Part shown: one piece after another, positions 55,401-64,000 of the stretch
Layout of the letters: every line of letters starts with the position of its first letter
How positions within the stretch are numbered: position 1 is the first letter of the stretch
DNA from: Asterochloris sp. CNOR1
Taxonomy: Eukaryota > Chlorophyta > Trebouxiophyceae > Trebouxiales > Trebouxiaceae
Assembly (NCBI GenBank): GCA_963969365.1
Contig: OZ017755.1
Location: 2,542,001 to 2,606,000, forward strand
Direction of reading: 5' to 3'
Length of the DNA: 64,000 bases
Program-made: the position numbers and the translations under genes
The notes under the pieces: generated by a model
What the model was told of the DNA's origin: nothing
What the model saw: only the letters and a program-made list of their open reading frames with translations
The model's database searches: none

Positions 55401-58400
55401 AGGCACTCATGGCTTCTCCTGCAAGGGCTGCCATGCCCTTCGGCAGACTTGGACTGTGATGGCAGGATGGGTAGCATCACAATTTGCAAGGCTGGTACTC
55501 ACCTTGCATTGGATGGCTGATGGTTTGCAGGCTCTGTTGTGTCTTCTTGAGAAAATTCAAAGCCTGCCTCAAGCCACTTTGCAGCACCACGTGGCAGACA
55601 ACCCACCATGGTGCAGTGCAGGCCAGAACTGTGGATGTCAGCATGGAGGAAAAGCAGCCTACTTCAGGCCTCACGCATTGACCACATGGCTGACTCACAT
55701 GGCAATGTGCAGGCCTGGAGTGTGACGTCAGCGTGGCGCGTCACAGCCAGCATCAGACCTCTCGCACATCCTCGTTTGCACATGCTCATCTGCCTAGCAA
55801 CCCTGGCACTGTGCAGGCCTGGACTGTGATGTCAGTGTGGGAGGCAACACAGCCCGCTTCAAGTCCCAGGTGCTGCGCCACCTCGTGACCATTGACAAGC
55901 GCTTTGAGGTCCTGGTGCGCCTTGTCAAGCTGTGGGCTAAGGTGCAGGGCCTGAACAGCCCCCAAGACGGGACGTTCAACAGCTTCTGCCTCAACCTCAT
56001 GGTGAGCCAGGGCATAACCCTGTGGCCATGCGACTGCGCTTCTTTGGGTTCTCAGGAATTTGTAATGCATCTGGAACCTCTCTGGTAGTGCAACCGCATG
56101 CAGAGACGCCAGGTGTGCACTACAATGTTGCACACCAGGCACATCTGCTTGCCATGCTGCCGCTGAGTTCTTTCAGCTGCGGTCACCACCCACACAATGC
56201 CGGCAGAGCTTCTGCTGGGCCGGGCAAGCCCAGCAGAGGGCTTACCACGAGAGGAGGGCCTTTTGCTGGGGGCAGCTGCTCCTTTCCACAATTGGCCTGC
56301 CTGCATAAGGTGCTTGCCTCTGCGAGCTGCCACTGTGCCTGTCCCAGATCCTTGTGCATGCTGCTGACACAGATCCGCTTCTGCGGTGCAGGTGCTCTTC
56401 CACCTGCAGACCCGCAGCCCACCAGTGTTGCCGCCTCTCTGCGAGCTGTTCCAACAGGATGCAGACACGCTGAAGGCCAGGCCGCTGCATGCAGGGCAGC
56501 AGCCAGAGGAGGGAGTGATTGAGGTCAGCTAGATTGCCTCACACATCATCTGGTGTGTGTTGAGTTGATTTTTGTAGTCAGAAAGCTCATCAAGGGTCAG
56601 TGCCTTGTGCATTTTGCATCTCCAGTGCAGCCAAGTGCTCACCTGCCGTTTTGGGTTGCTCAGTGCCAAGCTTTGCTTTGTATGGCTTGGCTTGAGCTGA
56701 TTGCGCTTTGCATTGTCTGCAGGAGTGTGAGGAGTATGTGCAGCAGCACTTGATGCAATACGGCAAGGCTAACAGGAGCAGCGTCCTCGAGCTGCTGCTA
56801 TCATTCTTTGCTGAGTATGCGGCAGCCATCAGGAAGTGGTCTGAGGACAGGAGCAATGGCTCAAGGCAAGCAGCACATACAGATTGGCACGCATAATCTT
56901 GCCAGTGCTTGATGTGTCATAATCTGAGAGTGCTTGTAAGTCTGATCACTGGGCAGACTGCTGCAGGCCAGCTCAGGTGCTTGCCTGGAATGTTGTTCTG
57001 ATGTAGGCTGCTGGAAGTTGTCCTGCCGCCTGTATGTGCATCCTGCCTGCCAATGGGGCCCTGCTTCATCCCTGCAAGGCCTATGCCAAACTACCTGTCT
57101 GTGCTCCTTTTCCTCGGCAGCGCGGTGCTCCTCCGGTGTCAAGACATCAGGTCTCTGCTTCAGGCACGTGCGCATCAGCACGTGGGGCGGGCAGCTCACC
57201 TTCCGACAATGGGGCCGACCCTATTGCATGGGTGTGGAGGATCCCTTTGACTGCACTGACAACTGCTCACGCACCTTCCTCCCACGCCTGTCCAGCAAGG
57301 CGGCCAAGCGCTTTGCTGATGCAGCAGTTATGCTGCAAAAGCTGGATCAACCTCAAGGTGCGTCCCTTCTCTGGCATCTTCTTGCCTTGCTGTGGTTCAG
57401 CAGGCTGGTGCCTGTCGGATGCACCATTCAGGCTCACACAGCACTGCCAGCTTGCTGGTGCTGCTGGTGCAGACTTCCATTTACCACTCTGACATGTTGT
57501 ATTGTCACAGTCTGGTGCCTCTTCACAAGCTGCTGCTTAAAGCAGGTTGTCCTGCTGTTCAGAGCAGCAGTGTTGACTTGGCTGTGTAGCAGCAATTGAG
57601 AACGTGATAAGCATGCTGCTGTGTCGCAGAGCTTGCCTTGACAGCCTTCTGACGACTCAATGCACTGCTGCAGATGTGCAAAGGGTGTTGGAGTCTCTCT
57701 TTGATTCTCCTGCCCGGGTCGCACGGAAGAGACAACAGGAGCTGAGAGCGCTGCAGGCGTCAACCAATAGGCCCGAGCGTACCCTTGTCCTGGTGCAGCC
57801 ACTCACGGTGCAGCAGCAGGTGCAGAGCTGCCAGTGCTGCTTAATTGCTGTAACGGCCTGTTCCAGTCAAACTAGGAGTGCTGCATCAATAGCTGCACAG
57901 GCTGCCGCCTTGCGGCATGTCTGACTGCTTTGAGCAAGTTGTGAGGCAGCAGCTGCGTCACTTCCTCAGCTGCATTGCTTCAGGGTTGGTCGCAGGTGAC
58001 CCGCAGCCAGCATGTGCTGGCACTGAAGCCTCAGATGCTTGTCATGTGGTCCCCTAACTTCCAGAAAGATAGGGGCCAGCCGTGATCAATCCCTTCTGTC
58101 ATGACTACAGGACCCACAGCCAGACATCCCTCCCCACCTCCTGCCTCAGGCCCAGCAGCAGCGGATGCAGCCACCTCCGCCGCGCGAACGCCACCACCAG
58201 CAGCCGCAGAAGCAGCGCTCGGGGCCGCAGCAGCTGGCAGGTGCGAGCGCTGCCCGCTGGGTGCCTGATGCACTCCGCCTAGCACTCTTGCTGGCACCAT
58301 CGGTGCCAGCCCACAGAGGTGCACCATGCACCATGCTTCTTGAGGTCATGATTGAGGTGGCTCTGACCCTGCATGTGTGCCACAGTGCCACTGCAGCCTC

Positions 58401-61400
58401 CCTCCTGCCCACATTAGCAGGCCACTGTCTCCATTGTCTGCCCTTGAGAGGCTGTTCCACCCATCTGAAGTGCTTGACAGGGCCTGCCTGGTGTGCTGCA
58501 GCGTCGCTGCAGCCGCCGCCGCCCAGCAGGGGGCCCCAGCCGCCGCAGCAGCAGCCTGAGCAGCCCAGGACTGCGCCGCGGCAGCAGCAGCCTGAGCAGC
58601 ACAGGACTGCGCCGCGACAGCAGCAGCCTGAGCAGCCCAGGACTGCGCCGCTGCAGCAGCAGCCGGCAGGACCACCCCGCGTGGTGGAGAGGCAGGGTTC
58701 GCCAGGGAAGGGTCCGCCAGGGCAGGATCCGCCAGGGCAGGATCCGCCAGGGCAGGATGTGCCTCCAGGGGCTCACAGGGATAAGGGAGCGGGGCCTGTG
58801 GCGCAGCTGAGGCAGCAGTCTCGCCAGCAGCAGCAGCCGCCTCCTGGGAGCCAGGGGGCGCCGCAGGAAGGAGGGCGCCAGCAACAGGAGGGCACTGTGG
58901 AGGCTGTGATGGCTCAGGACGAGCGCGCGCGCTGGCCGCGTCAGCAGCAGCAGCAGCACCAGCAGCAGCAGCCCCAGGGGCGGTCCCAGCAGCAGGGGCC
59001 GGGAGGACTGCAGGAGCAGCGTCCCCAAATGCCGCCCTCGCAGCAGGCGCAGAGGCAGCAGCCGCCGTCGCAGCAGGCGCAGAGGCAGCAGCCGCCGTCG
59101 CCCCCCCAGCAAGCGCGGGGGCCGCCACCTCCACAGCAGGGGCAGGTCGGGCAGCCTGGACTGCACCCGTTGAAGACGCATGGCGGGCCGCATGCCAGCT
59201 CTGCTGGGTTGAACCCCCACATCGGGCCAGCAGGCTACCCCATGCCCATGCCAAACATTCCGGGCATGGACCCTGCCACCATGCAGGCTGCAGTCATGGC
59301 GGCACAGGCCTCCATGGCGCAGCACCAGAGCTTTGCTGCGCACCAGGTCATGATGCAGCAGATGCTGCATGGCCAGATGGCGCCGCACCTGCAGAGCCAC
59401 CCAAGCCTGATGTCCCACCCAATGCTGCACCAGAGCCTGCCTCTGATGATGGCTGGGGGCATGCCCATATACCCAGCACTCAGCCATCTGGCGGCCATGT
59501 CAGGCGGGCTCCCCATGATGACCCCTGGCATGAACGGCCTGGGGGCTGGCACGGGCGTCTTCATGCCCAGCATGCAGGGCATGAACCCCATGCAGCACCA
59601 GCAGCAGGGGCAGGGCACTGCTCACAGGGCGCAGGCGCATCAGGGCAATGGTCCTGCTGAGAGTGAGTGCTGCTGTCTGACGTGGTGGGGCCGTCCCCAC
59701 CGTTGGGAGGGGTGCATGTGGGCCGGGCGTTTGATGGAAGGCTGAGGTGCTGGGAGGACTGCTTCAGGTGCATGCTGCCCCTGTCAGCTGCTTGTGACCT
59801 GCCCTGCAGCATCAAAGTGTGCCCTGCAGTGCGGGCGTGCAGACCTTTCACCTGCTGCACATCCTGCTGCAGCTCGTGGCCAGGTCCATGGGCCCCGTGA
59901 GGAGCAGGGCCAGCGCCTATCCCCGGACTCTGGGGACAGCCAGCATCAGCTGGCAAAGGTGATTCCTGGGATGCTTTGGAGGCCCATCTGGCTTGGTGCA
60001 GCCTGCCACCAAGTGGATCTTGCAGTGATGTGCCCATGCATGAACTTGCACACATGTGCTGATGCACTGGAAACACTGCCCTGGCTTCAATGGGCAACAG
60101 TTGCTGCAAGCTGCAGCAATTGGTGTGCTGCACAAGATCTCTCATCTCAGCGCATCTTGGCAACCTGTGTTGCCCAGTCATGCACAGCGATGTGCGCCTG
60201 CAGATAAACAGCTTTTGTTGGGGGTACACTGCAGCTTGGCACCCTGCGTCTTCAGGTGCAGGGCGCACCAAGACTTCAGCAGAAGGGGCAGGCGCTGACG
60301 GGGCCCCAGGGTCGGGGCGACAGCCGCGAGGGCCCGCAGCAGCCTGACCAGCAGCAGGGCCATCATTTTGATGGCGCGCGGACGCAGATCCCCCAGTCGA
60401 AACAGCCTCAGCAGGGCTGGCAGGGCGGGTGACAGGAAGCGTGCGGCAGCACCTGCGGCCATGCACAATCCTGCCCAGGCCCATGCACGGCCGGGCAACG
60501 GGCAGGGGCACAGCGTGGATGCTGCAGCCGGCCTTCCCAATGGCGCAGCCCAGCTCCCAGGGGCAGGCTATGCACAGCAGGCAGCCTCAGTAGACCTGGA
60601 CGTGCCTCCTGATGTGGCGCCTCGGCAGGACAGAGGGACGGCTCAAGAGCCACATCAGATGGAGGGCAGGCCCACTGGCGGCCCAGGTAAGGCGCTTTGC
60701 AGCGCTCAAAACTACATTTTGACAGAGTTGTCAGAGCTCTGTGTGCCAACGTTGTCCAGCAAAGGGCTCGCAGGGTGCCTTTGTGGCCACAAGCATAGGC
60801 CTGCAGCCTAGGTTCGTGCACACCACCGCCAGAAGTGGCCACCTCTGTCATGTGACAGAGGCAACAAGGGTTTTGCATGCCAATGTCTGCCTCTGCCGCA
60901 TGCAGCATGAAACCATACAAAGTCGCTGGCAACATGCTGGAAGCTGCCCAGCTGGGGGTGTGCTTGCATCCTCTGCCCAGCTGGTAGTCTCAAACTCTGC
61001 ATGGTGCCTGTGAGCAGCAGCACATTCACTGCAAGCCACAGAGCGCACAACACAGCAAGGCATAGCAGAGCTTGCCCTAGCAAAGGCCTGTCTGCCAGTG
61101 AGACAGGCCGCTCCTGCTACCACCACATCCATAAAGCCATATTGGTCCCAGTGCTTCTGAGACAAGCAGGCCCCTTGGCCACAGGCCGTCTGACTCCAGC
61201 ACAACCCTCTGACTGCAGCGCCACAGCGGGGCCGGCAGATGTCCCAGGTCGGCGCCCCCTCCTCAGAGGGGCGAACCTCTGCAGACTCCTCCAGGAGCAG
61301 CCGCTCCAAGATGCGATCAGCTGCGCCAGCTGCTGCTGTGCCGCCATCGCAGAGGGGGTCGGGCAGAGGGTTCCAGGGGGAGTGGGCTCATGACTTGTAC

Positions 61401-64000
61401 AAGGACAAGGAGCCCGTGGTGGAGCCTGTGGCCAAGGCCCCGCAGCAGCAGCAGGGGCCCCCTGTTCAGGGGAGCTCCTACACAGGTGAGGGGGCAGGGC
61501 TCTGCACAGTGGCAGGCAGGCAGGAGTGCTGAACGAAGTTTGCGTGGAAGGGAGCCAGTGAAAGAGCCTGTGGCCAGGAGTTTGCAGCAGCAGGAGTTGT
61601 CTGCACCTGATCAGCCACTGTAAATATGAGCTTGGTGTTGGCATCACCAGCAGGCATCTGGGTCTGTCCGGTGAAGCTCTTGTTGGCAATGCCCACTTCA
61701 GTGTGCTCTTCGCAGCCAGTTTGTGAGGTGCAGCAGGCAGCTGCATTGCTCAGGAAACCTCTCAACCAGATGACCACGTCAATGCTGCTGATGTTGCCTG
61801 CGTTTGACCTGCTTGGTGCAGATTGGCATTTGAGGCCGACCAAGTTGCTGGCCTCAGATGCCACTTCAACTACTTGAGATGGTCCTGTCAGTAATGTGGC
61901 CCCCTGCTGCATGCTGCCTGCAATGCTCCTGCCAACTTGGCGCATCTGAATCATCCGCTGAGCGCTGTCGGCATGTAGGTGCAACCCTCATTTCAAGCTG
62001 TTGCCACCCACAGAGTGTCAGCAAACACATGGCTGACTGCACAGCAGTAGTGTGTCATGAAGCGTTTGACTGATGTTAATTTTCCCCTGTTGCAGGTGCT
62101 TTCCCTCTGTCCACCCAGAGCGCTGCAGCTCACATCCTGGCCACCCAGAAGGCCAGCAGCGAGATGGCTGACTGGGCAGCACAGCGTCTGGTGAAACCCC
62201 AGCCTGCTAGGGCTGGTCAGGTGCCCGCTGCCAGCCAGCCGCAGCAGCAGGTGCCAGCCCGGCAGGCAGAGGGTAGTGCAGGCGTTGTTGCTGACCCAGC
62301 AATTGTGCAGCAGGAGCAGAAGCCTGCCCAGCCGCCGCCACCACCTCAGGGTCCCAGGAATCCTCTCCAGCGAGGGGAGCAGGGCCGCGGTGGTGGCGAT
62401 GAGGGCAGGGAGAGGTGGCCAGAAGGGTCCAGTACTCAGGGCCTGCAGGTGTGTGCACATGCTCACATCAAACATCTGCCTGGGGGGTGCGACTGTGGCC
62501 CTGTGGCGTCTGGTAGGCCTGTGTGCTTGCAGACACCGAGCACATGCGACATGTTTGCCTCAAGTGCCACATGTCTGCGCGTGCAGGGTAGCCTCCAAAG
62601 CATCAAGCGCTTGCTCCAACACCATGCATGAGCACCTGTATGGGGCAATCATGATTCAGTGCAGTAATGCCTAGGCACTGCTGGCCCGGGAATTGCTGCG
62701 CTCCTGTACAAAACAGCCCCATGCAGTCTTCCTTACGCGCAGCATGTGCATGCTTGCTGTCAATGGACCTGGCTTGTGCATGGCTGTTGTAGGCGCACTG
62801 TTCCGCAGCTTGCCTGTTCTGATGTCACTCCAAATGCAATGCTGAACTGGCCTGGCTGTGGCTCTGTGGTGCAGGCAGCCATCAAGAACTTCTTGAGCTC
62901 AGGGCAGGGCCAGAGGCCTGCTGTGAACCTGCAGCCTGTAGCCCAGCAAGGCGGGGACAGGGGCGTGCAGAGGGGGCAGCGCCACCAGCAGCCTTACCCA
63001 CGGCAGGGTTCTGTGCCCTCGGGGCCTGCGCCTGCCAGGCAGGGCCCTGACAGCAGAGGGCAGCAGCAGGGCGAGTGGCAGCGACCTGGGCCAGGGCCGG
63101 CAGGTGCCGACCCTCAGCAGCAGCCGCTGCCCCTGCGGCATGAGAAGCCGCGGCCGCCAGTGAAGCAGGGGCAGGGCGGCAGGGGGGGTCAGGGGCAGGG
63201 TGCCCAGGCCAGGTTTGAGGGTCCACAGCAGCAGCAGTTCAGGGGGGGCCCTGTGCCCCAGCAGGGCCGCTGGACGGAGCTGCCGGCTCAGTTCAACCAG
63301 CAGGGGCCACCAGTCAGTGCTGGGAGGCCTGGGGGCTACCTGGAGCCTCAGAGGCCAGACATGACGGCTTGGCAGGGTCCCCAGCACTACGCTGCCAGGC
63401 CTGAGCCCCAGCCCCAGGAGCCTCAGAGGCCAGGCATGGCAGGCCAGCAGGGGCCGCCACCCAAGGCTGGTAGGCCTGGGGCCCACCAAGATGCCCAGAG
63501 GCCTGACATCATGGCGCAACACCAGGAGCAGGCGTATGCTGCGCACTTTGAGGCTGCTGGGGGCCCTGATGGCGGCTTTTCATGGGCAGAGGAGCCGGAG
63601 GTGGATGACGAGCCAGACTCCCAGCAGGTGAGCGCTTTGCTTCCGCCACCAGCCACGACTTGCTGAGATGAAGCAGCGGTGCAACGGGGCACCCGCTGTG
63701 TGCTCTGCTCTGTGCGGCATGGCCAACTTCCACGGGCTAGTGTTGCAGGGGAGATTTTCGGTATGAGCCTGAGAGAAGCAGCTGGGCCATTGTACGACCT
63801 CCTGGGCTGCCCTGACTCAAGCAGAGCAGGGATTTGTGTGCTTCTACAGGGCGGTGGGCAGCGCCAGGCCAAGCGCAAGAACAAGGGCCGCCAGCAGGGG
63901 CAGCAGCAGGCCGGCGCACAGCAGCAGGGCGGGCGGCGGAGTGCTGCTGGCCCGAGGGCGGGTGGCCAGCTAGTTGCAGGGCCGGTGGCGGCCAGGGCAC
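52454..64000 (+). CDS. Cid1/TUTase-type terminal nucleotidyltransferase with long Gln/Pro-rich tail, 3' partial
   Basis: Adds U or A residues to RNA 3' ends (HESO1/URT1/MUT68 type). In-phase exons: 52454-52581, 52813-52871, 53357-53520, 54203-54393, 54608-54665, 54958-55060, 55817-56001, 56392-56523, 56723-56865, 57164-57357 and 57674-57819. Residues about 156-175 show GSFTSGLSNQGGDLDLAV, the GS and paired Asp motif. The third Asp is in LDCDVSV (about residue 239), preceded by VPIIKFKD. The central domain has VRLVKLWAKVQG, then HLQTRSPPVLPPL; the PAP-associated domain contains VEDPFD. All three catalytic acids are present. From 58111 the frame continues in phase (58111-58241, 58500-59662, 59873-59958, 60256 onward) into a low-complexity tail, with large exons at about 61248-61487, 62096-62448, 62876-63627 and 63850 to the edge. 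Boundaries at 60.4-60.7 kb are unresolved, so tail membership beyond that point is inferred. Confidence 0.85.
53163..53880 (+). repeat. Copies around the third nucleotidyltransferase exon
   Basis: The exon start at 53357 (CTGCCGATGAGGTGC) has upstream copies at about 53261 and 53163, steps of 96-98 bp. The 3' two-thirds of the exon recur downstream, offset about 230 bp (from 53651, GGAACTGCATGG..CC) and about 359 bp (53826-53879). The copies are increasingly degraded. Confidence 0.75.
55622..55870 (+). repeat. Three-step ladder at the exon carrying the third catalytic Asp
   Basis: The real exon starts at 55817 after GTGCAG. Copies start at about 55713 and 55622, also after GTGCAG, 104 and 91 bp apart. 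The nearer copy still reads GLECDVSV against GLDCDVSV in the gene; the farther one reads TVDVSM. Confidence 0.88.
58549..58665 (+). repeat. 36-bp coding minisatellite in the Gln/Pro-rich tail
   Basis: Three copies of a 36-base unit encode a 12-residue QQQPEQPRTAPR-type repeat (CCTGAG anchors at 58555, 58591 and 58627). A 15-base unit encoding GQDPP follows at about 58706-58760, and a 30-base unit (QQAQRQQPPS) is doubled at 59041-59100. Unit lengths are multiples of three and the frame is kept, which supports translation. Confidence 0.9.

Noticed and set aside
58346-59487. Minus-strand open frames of 302 and 357 codons
   Set aside because: They are antisense shadows of the Gln/Pro-rich repeats (CAG/CCG codons read as Ala/Leu/Arg/Gly) and lack any recognisable motif.

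Overview
This window is nuclear DNA from an intron-rich, moderately GC-rich eukaryote. The likeliest source is a green alga, possibly a trebouxiophyte. The evidence is a plastid f-type thioredoxin, a SOS1-type Na+/H+ antiporter with a cytoplasmic cyclic-nucleotide-binding-like tail, TGTAA motifs downstream of several stop codons, and very many introns with GT(G/A)AG or GC donors and TGCAG acceptors. Genus and species cannot be fixed from the sequence. Almost all genes are split into short exons. I assembled them by requiring continuous reading frame and matching splice phase; most long open frames here are shadows or read-throughs.

Layout: (1) 265-13766 +, most of RRP5, the rRNA-processing protein with S1 repeats followed by HAT/TPR repeats; its 5' end is cut by the window. 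(2) 13767-15951, mostly non-coding, holding an AT microsatellite and a degenerate copy of the 3' ends of the next two genes. (3) 15952-17366 +, an ankyrin-like repeat protein, convergent with (4) 17599-18892 -, a plastid f-type thioredoxin. (5) 20280-20828 -, parts of an unrecognised gene. (6) 21388-42593 +, a gene of about 21 kb for a SOS1/NHX7-like Na+/H+ antiporter. (7) 43341-44967 -, a complete PLAC8-family gene. (8) 45646-48996 +, a SCO1/SenC-like thioredoxin-fold protein lacking the copper-binding CxxxC. (9) 49205-52195 -, a GT29 (sialyltransferase-like) type II Golgi protein. (10) 52454 to beyond 64000 +, a Cid1/TUTase-type terminal nucleotidyltransferase, apparently with a very long Gln/Pro/Gly-rich tail.

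The genes do not form one pathway. They are unrelated housekeeping, transport and plastid genes in alternating orientation, with short divergent spacers (258 bp between genes 9 and 10).

The striking feature is in the introns. Again and again, an intron holds tandem, decayed copies of the neighbouring exon edge together with its splice site. In RRP5 five copies lie about 120-132 bp apart before one exon, and three copies 60-61 bp apart before another. In the nucleotidyltransferase three copies precede the exon carrying the third catalytic Asp. In the antiporter a nearly intact exon-start copy sits 107 bp before the true one. These ladders occur in at least five genes on both strands and look like a genome-wide process: intron growth, or exon renewal, by local tandem duplication across splice junctions. 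I consider this the most promising undescribed signal in the window.
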